Assembly: GCA_026391315.1 (NCBI GenBank)
Contig: JAPLDT010000107.1
Span: forward strand, 1 to 46,673
Direction: 5' to 3'
DNA length: 46,673 bases
DNA from: Bacteroidia bacterium
GTDB lineage: Bacteria > Bacteroidota > Bacteroidia > Bacteroidales > Prolixibacteraceae
In this document: one piece after another, positions 35,186 through 45,413 of the stretch
How positions within the stretch are numbered: position 1 is the stretch's first letter
How the letters are laid out: the number at the start of each line of letters is the position of its first letter
Notes under the pieces: generated by a model
What the model saw: the letters and a program-made list of their open reading frames with translations, nothing else
Databases searched by the model: none
Told to the model about the DNA's origin: nothing
Program-made: the position numbers and the translations under genes

Positions 35186-35402
35186 GCAGGGCGCCATTGG
35201 CAAATCGGTACCGGTATTGATGGATGCCCTATATCTATCTGCACATATGCCTTTTCATAAAATTCGCTGTTCCAAAAAATATATTAACCAATCTATTGTA
35301 TATTAACATATTAATTTTTACCTTTACGGATAAACCTGAACAGAAACATCATTTTCACACCTACCTACCGTTAGTTATATAGGTACTGGGTTATAGAACA
35401 TA

Positions 35403-35410
35403 TAAATTTG
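35403..35410 (+). promoter_or_regulatory. Candidate -7 box of the Gabija operon
   Basis: TAAATTTG matches TAnnTTTG, 39 bp before the preferred gajA ATG at 35450. Transcription would start near 35417. No clean TTTG is at 19-bp spacing. Its position argues against the in-frame GTG at 35408 as start. Confidence 0.45.
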
Positions 35411-35449
35411 GCAGTATGTGTAACGGACGTAACAACCCGACAAATAAAA

Positions 35450-37345
35450 ATGTATTTATCATCAATCCGTATTGAGAACTACAAAGGCATCAAAAAACTT
35501 GATGCAAATTTTCAAAAAGACATCAATGTAATTATTGGTGAAAATGGAAGTTGCAAAACTGCATTGATTGATGCGATACGATTACTATACAATTTGGGCA
35601 ACCAACAAAGAGAACTGTATGTAAACGTTGATGATTTTTATTTAGATGAATCAGTCATTACAATTTCATACGAATTCAGAGACCTCACAACCGACCAGAA
35701 AGGAGCATTTTACGAGTATGTAGTTTTAGGTGACAATGAAGAAAAGGACTATGCAAGAATTACTATTTCCTATAAGAAAGAAAAGCAAAAAGTTTTGTTC
35801 AGCTACTACACAGGCGAAGTTGAAGGACAACGGGCTGACAGTGTAACTTTCCAATACTTCATTCATTACTACTTAGGAGCATTGCGAGACAGCACAAGAG
35901 ATTTGCTGACTAATCGCAACAGTATTTTAGGAAGTTTAATCAACCGTCAAGTTGAAAATAATAATAGTCAAGCCAGTTACGAGACGCTAATCAAAACTGC
36001 AAATGATGATTTGTTGAAACTAAAAGAGGTTACAGATTCACAACAATCAATCAATACCAACCTTACTAACATTTACAAGCAGTCAATAGAGAATCAAATT
36101 GGCTTGAGAATTGAAGAATCAAAAGCGGAGTACATTGTAAACATTATCAAACCATATCTGCCGCATGACACGGAAACACTCACAGGCGATGGTTTTAATT
36201 TAAAACAAAACAGTTTAGGTTTTAATAATCTCATATACATAGCCACAGTTTTAGGAGACATAAACCAACAACTGAAAGACGACAAAACTTCTCATTACAC
36301 TTTGCTGATTGAAGAACCAGAAGCACATTTACATCCACAGTTACAATTGAACTTGTTTAACTTCTTAAAGCAAACGAACGACCAAGACAATTCGCAGCTT
36401 TTTATTACAACTCATTCACCAACTCTTACTTCTAAAGTTCCACTAAACAACTTGATTCATTTATCAAAACTCCATGAAGCAATTAACTTGAATCAGTGTT
36501 TTGAAGGCAGAGAAGCAATTCAAGTTGAAGAAGAAGATGAGGATACTTTTGCAGACAATGCGTTGAATAGAAAGAACCAATTAGAACGATACATTGATGT
36601 TACCAAATCACAGTTGTTCTTTTCAAAGGGTGTTTTATTTATTGAGGGCATCTCTGAAGAACTTTTAGTTCCAGTATTTGCACAAATTCTTAATCAAAGA
36701 TTAGAGGATTTCAAAATTGAATTGCTTAATGCTGATGGAACATCTTTCTATCCTTTCATCTACTTGTTCAACTCCACGGATAAATTAAAAACACTGCCTA
36801 TTCCTCTATCAATCCTTACAGATGATGATAGATTCACAGAATCAAAAAACACAGAATACAGTTTCAAAAATATTAAAGACAACCTACCGAAAGCAGAAGA
36901 ACTTTTTGAAAAAATAAAAGCCGCTGCACAATCAACAAGGATTAAAAACATTTCAGAGGTAATAAAAAGTGTTCCCGAAAAAATCAGTTTGAATTTCTCA
37001 AATAAAACATTTGAGTTTGCACTTGTTCAAACCAACATTTCAAAATCGAAAACTCAAATCGCTGACAACTTGCTTTGGAAATATTTATCACAGGATAAAT
37101 CAATAGCAAAGAAGTTCACTAAGATAAAAGAGCATTTAGATTCATTTGCTGGAACTGAAATAACCGAAACAGAACTAAGCAAGTTGCAAATTCTAATTTG
37201 GAAAGCATTGCCAAGCAAAGCAGAGTTTGCACAAGATTTTTCCGTTTACTTATTAGCGAATCTTGCGACAGCTAAAACAAATTTTGTTGTTCCCCTTTAC
37301 ATTCAAAAAGCAATTACTCATTTAATCAACTACAAATCAAAATGA
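35450..37345 (+). CDS. gajA: GajA-like OLD-family ATPase/TOPRIM nuclease (Gabija)
   Basis: A 631-residue protein of the OLD family, the nuclease half of the Gabija anti-phage system. An ATPase domain begins MYLSSIRIENYKGIKKL with a Walker A-like GENGSCKT at residues 30-37, where the usual glycine before lysine is cysteine (C35). Walker B-region LLIEEPEAHLHP has E288/E289, then ITTHSPTLTSKV. The TOPRIM domain shows FIEGISEELLVP (E399) and TDDD (458-460). The stop overlaps the gajB start by 4 bp. It is slightly longer than the characterised 578-residue GajA. AT-rich, unlike the core genes. Confidence 0.87.
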   Translation: MYLSSIRIENYKGIKKLDANFQKDINVIIGENGSCKTALIDAIRLLYNLGNQQRELYVNVDDFYLDESVITISYEFRDLTTDQKGAFYEYVVLGDNEEKDYARITISYKKEKQKVLFSYYTGEVEGQRADSVTFQYFIHYYLGALRDSTRDLLTNRNSILGSLINRQVENNNSQASYETLIKTANDDLLKLKEVTDSQQSINTNLTNIYKQSIENQIGLRIEESKAEYIVNIIKPYLPHDTETLTGDGFNLKQNSLGFNNLIYIATVLGDINQQLKDDKTSHYTLLIEEPEAHLHPQLQLNLFNFLKQTNDQDNSQLFITTHSPTLTSKVPLNNLIHLSKLHEAINLNQCFEGREAIQVEEEDEDTFADNALNRKNQLERYIDVTKSQLFFSKGVLFIEGISEELLVPVFAQILNQRLEDFKIELLNADGTSFYPFIYLFNSTDKLKTLPIPLSILTDDDRFTESKNTEYSFKNIKDNLPKAEELFEKIKAAAQSTRIKNISEVIKSVPEKISLNFSNKTFEFALVQTNISKSKTQIADNLLWKYLSQDKSIAKKFTKIKEHLDSFAGTEITETELSKLQILIWKALPSKAEFAQDFSVYLLANLATAKTNFVVPLYIQKAITHLINYKSK

Positions 37346-39081
37346 GTATAACGCTATCAGATGAACAAACTGTTTATGTGCGGACATCAGGAAAAGTAAT
37401 CCTTAATGCCTGTCCTGGCAGTGGCAAGACAACTACTGTTGCACACAAGCTTTATTCTTTAATTCAAAATTGGGAAAGTATCTTTTCAATAAAGGCAGGA
37501 ATCGTTTGCCTTTCTTTTACCAATGTTGCTAAAAATGAAATTGCTGAAAAGTTCAGAGAGATAAACGGCTTTTCATTACCTTACCCTAATCTCATTTCAA
37601 CTATTGACAGTTTTGTAAACACATACATCACACTACCGTTTGCACATAAATTAAAGGACATTGGCAAACGCTACCGAATAATTGATGACACTGGTTACTT
37701 AGATACAATTTTCCAATCTAATTGGAAATTGAATAAGGATTTTGGGAACTTGTTGCATCGGTTTCAACCGAGTAAGATTGACTACACTATTGAAAATGGT
37801 ATTGCGTGGAACGGGCATGACAAATCTGATGATGCTGATTTTGTAAAGTATGGGAAAGCAATAAAAACTACCCAATTTTCAATGGGCTTATTAAAAACAA
37901 CTGATTCTGCTTTTTTCGCTTATCATATTTTGAAGAAGTATCCCCGATTAGCAAAATATCTTGCAACAAAATTTCCATACCTAATAATTGATGAAGCACA
38001 GGACACTTCCGAAATTCAACATTCAATTTTGGAAAGGCTATACAACGAAGGATTAAAGAATATTGATTTAGTTGGCGACCCTTATCAATGTTTGTATCAG
38101 TGGAGAGATGCAAGTCCTGAATTGTTTCTTCAAAAGTTTGACGACACAGTAAACTGGAAAGGAATCTATCTGACTGAAAACAGGCGTTCAACAAAAAAAA
38201 TAATTGATGTTTTCAGTGTTTTGAGACGAAACACCGATAAAGCAATAGTTCCAGTTATTGACACGGCAGCCGACTTATCATTGCATATCATCAAATATGA
38301 CAGTGAAAATTTCGCAGATGCGATTGGTAAGTATGAACAACTTTGTGTTAATAATAATTTTGCTTCCAACAACATTCTTGTCAGAGGCAATACTTTGAAA
38401 AACTCATTGCTTGGAAAGGAAACCAATTACTCACCTTGGAACACTTCGTTACCGTATCTTCTGATTGAATCCAGAATGCACTTACAATCAAATGAAATAA
38501 AAGAGGCAGTAAAAAAAGTCAGACGAATTGTTATCGGGCTTTTTACTCCTGACATTTCTTTTTCGGACTTAAAGGAAAAGGAGCAAGAATTAAAGAATGA
38601 CACAGGAACAAACGCTGCCATCTTTAACTTGATAAGAGGGTTGCCGTCATTTGATTTATCGCTTAAGGACTGGACAATTCAAACACAACAATATTTAAAA
38701 ACTGTATTGGAATTAGTCAACGAACCTGATTTTAAAATAAGGAAAAAGAATACAGCAGGTTTTGACAAAACCACTTTAGACAATCCTGTAAACAAATATT
38801 TCAAGAAATCTACAACAGACAACAACCTTCCTGTAACTACTATTCATCAAGTAAAAGGAATGACCTTTGATTCAGTTTTTCTGATATTGAGTGCAGATAG
38901 CAAAGGACAAAATATTTCCTTGAAAGATTTTGTTTTAAAAGAAGCAATGCCAACTGAAAAGCAGCGTCTGATTTATGTAGCTATTTCAAGACCAAGACAC
39001 CTACTTTGTGTTGGAGTTCCAAATACAGAATCTGACGATGAGCTTATTAAGCAATTTTCAAACGACATAACAATAATATAA
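37342..39081 (+). CDS. gajB: GajB-like UvrD/Rep helicase (Gabija)
   Basis: A 579-residue superfamily 1A helicase-like protein, the partner of GajA. Visible motifs are Walker A CPGSGKTTT (residues 24-32), SFTNVAKNEIAEKF (Ia region), IIDEAQDTSEIQ (motif II, D217/E218), LVGDPYQCLYQWRDA (III), TENRRSTKKI (IV), TIHQVKGMTFDSV (V) and YVAISRPRHLL (VI). In Gabija, GajB binds GajA and senses or processes DNA ends. It overlaps gajA by 4 bp (ATGA). It is longer than the 494-residue prototype. Confidence 0.88.
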   Translation: MSITLSDEQTVYVRTSGKVILNACPGSGKTTTVAHKLYSLIQNWESIFSIKAGIVCLSFTNVAKNEIAEKFREINGFSLPYPNLISTIDSFVNTYITLPFAHKLKDIGKRYRIIDDTGYLDTIFQSNWKLNKDFGNLLHRFQPSKIDYTIENGIAWNGHDKSDDADFVKYGKAIKTTQFSMGLLKTTDSAFFAYHILKKYPRLAKYLATKFPYLIIDEAQDTSEIQHSILERLYNEGLKNIDLVGDPYQCLYQWRDASPELFLQKFDDTVNWKGIYLTENRRSTKKIIDVFSVLRRNTDKAIVPVIDTAADLSLHIIKYDSENFADAIGKYEQLCVNNNFASNNILVRGNTLKNSLLGKETNYSPWNTSLPYLLIESRMHLQSNEIKEAVKKVRRIVIGLFTPDISFSDLKEKEQELKNDTGTNAAIFNLIRGLPSFDLSLKDWTIQTQQYLKTVLELVNEPDFKIRKKNTAGFDKTTLDNPVNKYFKKSTTDNNLPVTTIHQVKGMTFDSVFLILSADSKGQNISLKDFVLKEAMPTEKQRLIYVAISRPRHLLCVGVPNTESDDELIKQFSNDITII

Positions 39082-39163
39082 TTGACAAACGAGATGAATT
39101 TAAATAAGATTGGATAAGTTGGGTAAAGAAGTTTATAATTATTAAACACAAAATAAAAACTTT

Positions 39164-41440
39164 ATGCTTGAAGTTAACATTGGAAGAAACGACATTTTAC
39201 AAACACCTAAATTTGAGGTTGTCATTGAAGGCAATTACATCAACCAATTTTATATTGAACAATGTATTTCACAATTCAATGAAATGAAGATAGCGGGTCA
39301 ACCCAAATGTAAGCTAAAAATTAAGGCCAAGGATAGAATAGAAGAAGTAGATATTTTATTGGTTGCATATCTTCTTTTATTTAAAACTGAATTACCGGAT
39401 TTAATAATTGAGGTTGAATTCACTCTAAATTATTATTCAGATGAGGTCATATTTAAAGTTCGACAATATCGTGCTCATTCATTCGTCACCTCGGGAATAA
39501 TGATTTTTACATATTCTTGCATTGATTTTAAGCAAGATGAACCATTTAATGTTTATAAGAGAGATATTGTTTGCTCTGAAAAATTTATACCTGTATTATT
39601 AATTAATGCTAAAAATTTCAACGACTTATTTATTAACCAACCAGGTCATTTAGAAATACAAAATAAGATTGTTTTTGAAGTTAATTGGGATGAACAATAC
39701 AACGCTTGCAACAACTTTTTAATTGAAAATATTGGACATGATTACACCGCTGATATTAATATTCTGACTCAATTATCTTTTTATAAAGCACTTAGTAATG
39801 TCAAAATATTAAGCTTTTATCTTTATAGCCAGCTAAATAATGGGTTAATTATTGATAGAGATGTGAATCTACAAGCAGGAAACCTAAGAAGTAAGGCTTT
39901 CGACTATTTTCTTTCAATCAAGGATGTTTTTGAGCAATTAGAGGAAAAACCGCCATTCTTTCAATTTATATATTCTACAATTCTTTCTTCAGATTTGTTA
40001 AGTAATGCATTAACAGGTGAAACAATAGAAGAATTTAAACGGTCTATTAAAAATTTATTTGATTTTACCAACGAATTATTTATTGGAATTAAGGAACTTG
40101 CTGACAATATTGTGAAACATTCAAGCAATCACATAGGGGTAATTACAGCGAGAGTCTTTAAAGCCGAAAGACTGGACGAACTAAAATCATCGGATCAAAA
40201 AAATCTATCAGAAATTATCGAAAAGTATATTCAATTTACCTTTGATAATTGTATAAACTATTTACCGTCTTTTTTAGAAATAAACGTAATAGACAATGGC
40301 AAAATAGGTATTATAGAGTCACTAAAAAACAATACTCCTGTTGAAGATTTAGATTATAAAATTATAACCAAAAGAGACATTTCTTTTAAGCATTTTTTGG
40401 ATCCACAAACAGGTCTAATTCTCAATCAACAAGCAAAAAGGGCAACAGCTCATTTAGGATTATTAATTTTCTCAAATTTAATAAAAATTAATAACGGTAT
40501 TGTTAGGGCAAGTACGTGGAATCCAAATAATTGCAAACGTGATTCTCATATAATTATTCCATCTAAACTGGAAATTTTGACAGATAATGCATATGCTTGT
40601 GAATTTGGAACTAATTACAGCATAATAATTCCATTTATTCCAACTATTTCTTTGTCACCATATCTTCCGCCTACAAATTTTAAACAACCCTCAGAAGTTA
40701 CACCTCTGCAAGTTCAAAGTATAGAATCTTTGTTGTCTTACCATGTTTATGATTTAACCGATTTGGCTCAAATTGATAATCCTAAAGATGCCTTATTTAT
40801 TATTAAACCAACAAATGATGCTATTATATCACAGAAAGATGAATTAGAACTTTGGAATGAGGTTTTTATAAAAGTATCAAGCGTTTTTAAAAGAAAAAAT
40901 GATCGTAACTTAAGAAATTGTTTTTTTTGTATAAATCTCGATACCGTCAAAATTAATCCTAGTCAGATTTTTCGTTTGTTGGGCAAATGGGAATTAGCAT
41001 TCCCTGGTTATCCAATTGTTATTTTCAATTTGTTTTATGAGCTATTTTCTCAATTATTAGAAATTAATCGGTTCTATTTTGAAAGCTTTAAAAATCAACT
41101 TCCCTATTGGAATTTGAATTCATTGGCTTTAATATATAGTTATATAAATGACGATATTGGTAGGTTTTATTTTACTGACGCTTTATGGGGGGTAACGACT
41201 GAAGATTTTATGGATGTTAACCTAATAATCCATAAAAGTAATTTTAATACTGTGGTTATTAAGAGTAAAAAGATTGAACCGAATCAATCTTCAAATACTA
41301 AAAGCTTAAATCAGTTTGGATTATTTTATAACAATTCCAATTTATTGCCATTAGATTTATTATTGATTAGCGAAGAGGATCTTTCTTTATTTGAGCATAA
41401 TGCCTTAATATTATTACAGAACGAGTTATCTACAAATTAA
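39164..41440 (+). CDS. GHKL ATPase-domain protein with possible STAS-like parts
   Basis: A 758-residue soluble protein that I do not recognise as a named family. A central GHKL (histidine kinase/HSP90-type) ATPase fold is visible: N box IKELADNIVKHSS (E311, N315), G1 box NVIDNGKIGI (D377, G379) and G2-like AHLGLLIFSNLIKINNGIV (429-445). No phospho-acceptor histidine (H-box) or transmembrane sensor is obvious. The N-terminal part (residues about 20-100) and a C-terminal part (about 600-700) have STAS-like alternation, a weak impression only. It starts 82 bp after gajB and ends 1 bp before the next gene. Likely sensor or adaptor of a four-gene module. Confidence 0.6.
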   Translation: MLEVNIGRNDILQTPKFEVVIEGNYINQFYIEQCISQFNEMKIAGQPKCKLKIKAKDRIEEVDILLVAYLLLFKTELPDLIIEVEFTLNYYSDEVIFKVRQYRAHSFVTSGIMIFTYSCIDFKQDEPFNVYKRDIVCSEKFIPVLLINAKNFNDLFINQPGHLEIQNKIVFEVNWDEQYNACNNFLIENIGHDYTADINILTQLSFYKALSNVKILSFYLYSQLNNGLIIDRDVNLQAGNLRSKAFDYFLSIKDVFEQLEEKPPFFQFIYSTILSSDLLSNALTGETIEEFKRSIKNLFDFTNELFIGIKELADNIVKHSSNHIGVITARVFKAERLDELKSSDQKNLSEIIEKYIQFTFDNCINYLPSFLEINVIDNGKIGIIESLKNNTPVEDLDYKIITKRDISFKHFLDPQTGLILNQQAKRATAHLGLLIFSNLIKINNGIVRASTWNPNNCKRDSHIIIPSKLEILTDNAYACEFGTNYSIIIPFIPTISLSPYLPPTNFKQPSEVTPLQVQSIESLLSYHVYDLTDLAQIDNPKDALFIIKPTNDAIISQKDELELWNEVFIKVSSVFKRKNDRNLRNCFFCINLDTVKINPSQIFRLLGKWELAFPGYPIVIFNLFYELFSQLLEINRFYFESFKNQLPYWNLNSLALIYSYINDDIGRFYFTDALWGVTTEDFMDVNLIIHKSNFNTVVIKSKKIEPNQSSNTKSLNQFGLFYNNSNLLPLDLLLISEEDLSLFEHNALILLQNELSTN

Positions 41441-41441
41441 A

Positions 41442-44400
41442 ATGAAAGAATTAATTACTCATATTAAACAATTACCTGGATATAAATTGTCTGGCAGACA
41501 TTTTAAACTTGGTTCAAAGATACATATTTCTGACTTCTTTTATGCCAAACGGTTGTTTCAAAACAGTTATTTTGCAAGTCGTTTTGCATTTATATTGGCG
41601 AAATACATAATGAGAACTCACGGTTCCAAAATTGATGAACTTAGAAAAGGAGTTACATTAATTGGATATGGATTGTATTCAGAATTAATGATTAGCTTAT
41701 GTGAAAGTTATCTAAAGAAGGCTTGGAACATTGAAAAGATAAATCACAATTTAATAAGTGATACTGAAGAGTTGAACTTAATAAAGGGGTATGTGGATCT
41801 ACACGATATGGTAATTATTATTGTTCCTATCGCAAGTACTTTTTCAACATCAATTAAAATAGAGGAAAAAATCATTAGTATCATTCGAGAAAAGGTCGAT
41901 TCTAAAAAAATAGAAAAATTGTCTATTCTGCCTCCGCATATTAATGTTCTCCTCATTTCTCACCAAGACATAAAAAAGTATGAAAAAATTAATGATGTTA
42001 TTCAAATACCTGATGTTGTAAGACAATTTGGATGGAGCGAGATATTTAAAGATAAGACTGTTAAGATTGATCTTTTTACAAAATTGAGTGAGCCTAAAGT
42101 TATATCTAAATGTGAGCATAAGACTCAACTCCAAGTGGAAAGTTCAAGATTTCAAAAATATTTTTTAGCTCTTCCAACTTATTGGAATAAGATAGAGAAT
42201 TGTAGAGAGTGTTTCCCGGGAAATTCAACCTTAGACAAATGCAAATTAATTGATTGTAATACTTGTGATAGGAAAGAGAGTTTAAAATTATCTTGTCCAC
42301 TAAACGAAAAACCATTATTCACCACTGATAAAACTTCTGTAACCCCAGCACTAATTTTCAATAAACCTTTTGGTAGGACAATCGAACAACATAATCGGAA
42401 CCAAAAATTCTTACTGGATGAAAAGGATATAAAATATCTTCACTGGGTGCGGGATAAAAGCTGCTATAATTACTATATTGATCTTGAACTTTTTTTTGAA
42501 CCTAATAAACCAAAAATTAAATTTTGGCTCAATACTGTCAAAAAAAATATTAATTATTCGGATACTGATCATGTGGTTTTATTTGCACCAGGTCATTATA
42601 CTAACGTCGGTTTTGTAAATTTAATTAATACCGAACTTTTCTCAAACTCCGCGAACATTATTCATTATGAACCAAGAACTGATCATATTCTAAACTTTCA
42701 ATCCTTTTATAAGAAAGAAATAGAGAAAGCTAGCAAAATAATATATGTTGACGACTCAATAACAACCGGTAATACATTTATTGCTTCAAACCGATTTCTT
42801 AAGCTTATTCGTTCAATAATCTTCACTCAAGAAAATAAGATAAATTCAAACGGAAATTTCAATAAAGGGTTCGATGCTTGCATTGTTCTAATGGATAGGA
42901 CAAGTTATTTTACGCATGAAAATCTTATACGAAAACTTGATGTACTAGATAATAAAGAGCCATCCTTTTTTGCTTATGCAAATTTACACTTACCCTCTTT
43001 AAAAAATTTAGATGGTACTTGCCCACTTTGTAAAGAGATCGAAAAATACGACGATTTAATAAAGAATTCTTATTTAGATCGGATAAAATACCCATTGTTA
43101 TTGCATAAAATGAAAATATTGCCCAAAGACATTAGTGTAGCTTATAATCCAGATTCTAATGCAACCTCAATTGTAAAAAAAATTGAGGCAATACATCGAA
43201 TTTATGAATGGTTTACAAACAGTTCAATTTCAATAGAAGAATATAACACTTTTGAAGATTGGACAAAGGCGTTGATAACTCAGACAGATTTCCCATTTGA
43301 AGCGGACTTCTTAAAAAGAGCCGAAGCGTCTGAAAGAAATGATATTTTTCTGAAAGTAATAACACAATTCCCTTTTAATATCCATCTCCCAATAAAAGAA
43401 AAAGCATTTAATTGGGTCATACAAATGGTTTTTGAAAAAGGCATTACTGTTTATAATGAAATTAATAAAAAGAGTTTTAATTATAATTCGTTTAGAGAAT
43501 TGAAATTTCTAATTCGAAGAGCTGTACTAATTGGATCAAACGTTCTCTTCTCTGACACTTTTTTTGAACTTCTTCATATCTTATATGGACCCAATGGAAT
43601 AGACTCTGTAGAAGAAAAGCTTAAGAATCCACAAAATCTATTTGATCAATCTAAATCTGACACTGAAACAGCTATAAAAAACCTAAAGGATTTTAATGTT
43701 TTTTATGTAATTCAAATTAAGGAACTGCTTCTTGAAAATGAAGCACGATGTATTCAATTAGAATCTCAAATAAGTAAATATTGGCCTAAAGCTATTAATC
43801 TGTCATTTAAACAATTATTGAGAATTTTGCAGGAAGAAAATGGATTACTAATTCAAAAGTTTTGGTCTTTTATACAAGAAACTCCTTCATGGCAAGAATT
43901 TATCAAATTTAAAGAATTAAACGTTCAGAATATTATAAATATTCTGAACAATCCTTCTATTTCAAATCATTACAGATATAAAGCTTTAGATGAGTTCTTT
44001 ACAAAAAGCAATCAACCTAAAATAGAGAATAATTCGGCTTTCTATAGGTATTTATTTATAATGGCATATTTATATAAAGAAAAACAAGAAGATTCATATA
44101 CTCTAAGTAATAAAACTGAATACTTATGTGAAGTCATGAAAGAGATTGTTTTAGGAAATACTGATGTCAATAACGGTTGTTTTCTTATTGTAAAATATCA
44201 TTCAAAAGGTCAAGACAAATACTTCCAAGCTTACAATAGGGGTTGTTCAAGAAACAATATTGAAACTGCAATTAATTCAGAAAATAGTTTTCTAATAGAA
44301 ATCATAGAGGGTAAAAAAGATAATACGAACCAATCTTATATTACCCTAATAGAAATAAAAAGAAATCCAAATAAAACCTGGGAAAATTTGTACGCAACCC

Positions 44401-45413
44401 ACAAGCCAAATGAGTTTGTTGAAGAATTAGATTCAAATTTGATTAATAGTGAATGTAATAGATTGATCTTGATCAGAATAAACAAAAGGAAATTTAATGA
44501 TGGAAGTACTGAGTTAGAGGATACTGCCCAAGGCGTATTTGGCATTTATTTCCACTGTGAGAATGATGAGATTACATCAATTGCTACAATTCGATATTTA
44601 CTTCTGATTAGACCAGAATTAAGCAATTTTATTGAAAACCATCATGAGAATAATGAATTTAGAGATTGGATTGACTCTGATAATAAAAAGCGCACAGCTT
44701 TACTTACTGGACATGGTCGCGAGATGCTTATAAAAATTGCATTAGATTATGGTGAAGAATATAAGAGAATAGTTTCAACTATACTTCTTGTACAACGATT
44801 GGTTCTTGATTACGAAGAATCTGATTCAATTAATATTAAAAGAGATAGAATTAAGTCTGTTTTTAAAGGACTGTTCAAATCGAGCAAAGATTTCGTAAAT
44901 TTGAAATATTTGAGATCATTAAAGACTAAAGTAGAAAACATTTATGATCTTCCGGAAATAGAGAATCCGGAAGATTGTAAAGTTATATTGGAGAAATCAA
45001 TTAAAGCTGATATAAACTTTCCCTTTTCAATAGAATTGCTAGACATGATCTTTTTTGAACTCATTGTTAATGCCAAAAAAAATAGATGGATATTCTTAAA
45101 ACAAAAATCTGAAGGAAAATATAAAACTAATTTAATCTGGATAGATGCCCGAGAGGAAAAAAATCAATTAATTATTTCAGTCTCAAATACAGGACCAAAA
45201 GTTGATGAGGAAAAATGTTTAAAAGAACTTAATAGGACCAAAAGCGTTAAGCCGTATAAAACAGCTGCAGGAATTGAACTTATTGATACGATATTAACAA
45301 CATTTGATCTTGGAGAATTGTATTTTAAACAAGAACCCCTTCATAATAGATTATGTAAATTTTCAGTTGAGCTTACTCTAAATAGATGGCATGAAGAAGA
45401 TATTACTAATTGA
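41442..45413 (+). CDS. Large phosphoribosyltransferase-like and GHKL ATPase fusion protein
   Basis: A 1323-residue protein. The N-terminal region has GVTLIGYGLYSELMISL and MVIIIVPIASTFSTS (123-137), a possibly inactive phosphoribosyltransferase-like half. Six cysteines follow at 254, 257, 267, 272, 275 and 285, likely metal-binding. Residues 433-446 read IIYVDDSITTGNTF, a textbook PRPP-binding loop (D437, D438, T442-G443). CPLC is at 527-530. A long helical region follows. The C terminus has a GHKL ATPase: N box FELIVNAKKN (E1206, N1210), G1 SNTGP (1248-1252), G2 AAGIELIDTIL (1275 on). It is coupled to both neighbours (1-bp gap, 23-bp overlap). Effector or central kinase of a new system is inference. 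Confidence 0.65.
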   Translation: MKELITHIKQLPGYKLSGRHFKLGSKIHISDFFYAKRLFQNSYFASRFAFILAKYIMRTHGSKIDELRKGVTLIGYGLYSELMISLCESYLKKAWNIEKINHNLISDTEELNLIKGYVDLHDMVIIIVPIASTFSTSIKIEEKIISIIREKVDSKKIEKLSILPPHINVLLISHQDIKKYEKINDVIQIPDVVRQFGWSEIFKDKTVKIDLFTKLSEPKVISKCEHKTQLQVESSRFQKYFLALPTYWNKIENCRECFPGNSTLDKCKLIDCNTCDRKESLKLSCPLNEKPLFTTDKTSVTPALIFNKPFGRTIEQHNRNQKFLLDEKDIKYLHWVRDKSCYNYYIDLELFFEPNKPKIKFWLNTVKKNINYSDTDHVVLFAPGHYTNVGFVNLINTELFSNSANIIHYEPRTDHILNFQSFYKKEIEKASKIIYVDDSITTGNTFIASNRFLKLIRSIIFTQENKINSNGNFNKGFDACIVLMDRTSYFTHENLIRKLDVLDNKEPSFFAYANLHLPSLKNLDGTCPLCKEIEKYDDLIKNSYLDRIKYPLLLHKMKILPKDISVAYNPDSNATSIVKKIEAIHRIYEWFTNSSISIEEYNTFEDWTKALITQTDFPFEADFLKRAEASERNDIFLKVITQFPFNIHLPIKEKAFNWVIQMVFEKGITVYNEINKKSFNYNSFRELKFLIRRAVLIGSNVLFSDTFFELLHILYGPNGIDSVEEKLKNPQNLFDQSKSDTETAIKNLKDFNVFYVIQIKELLLENEARCIQLESQISKYWPKAINLSFKQLLRILQEENGLLIQKFWSFIQETPSWQEFIKFKELNVQNIINILNNPSISNHYRYKALDEFFTKSNQPKIENNSAFYRYLFIMAYLYKEKQEDSYTLSNKTEYLCEVMKEIVLGNTDVNNGCFLIVKYHSKGQDKYFQAYNRGCSRNNIETAINSENSFLIEIIEGKKDNTNQSYITLIEIKRNPNKTWENLYATHKPNEFVEELDSNLINSECNRLILIRINKRKFNDGSTELEDTAQGVFGIYFHCENDEITSIATIRYLLLIRPELSNFIENHHENNEFRDWIDSDNKKRTALLTGHGREMLIKIALDYGEEYKRIVSTILLVQRLVLDYEESDSINIKRDRIKSVFKGLFKSSKDFVNLKYLRSLKTKVENIYDLPEIENPEDCKVILEKSIKADINFPFSIELLDMIFFELIVNAKKNRWIFLKQKSEGKYKTNLIWIDAREEKNQLIISVSNTGPKVDEEKCLKELNRTKSVKPYKTAAGIELIDTILTTFDLGELYFKQEPLHNRLCKFSVELTLNRWHEEDITN

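Noticed and set aside
34763-35220. Two overlapping plus-strand frames across the 42-bp array (CEMTATGSTLNV-like repeats)
   Set aside because: The frame stays open only because the period is a multiple of three. There is no start context and no conserved flank, and the related copy 1 array is not open in the same way.
39082-39163. TTGACA near 39081 as a sigma-70 -35 box for the four-gene module
   Set aside because: Bacteroidota housekeeping promoters use TTTG/TAnnTTTG, and no matching -7 box follows; TAAGTTGG is only a partial match.
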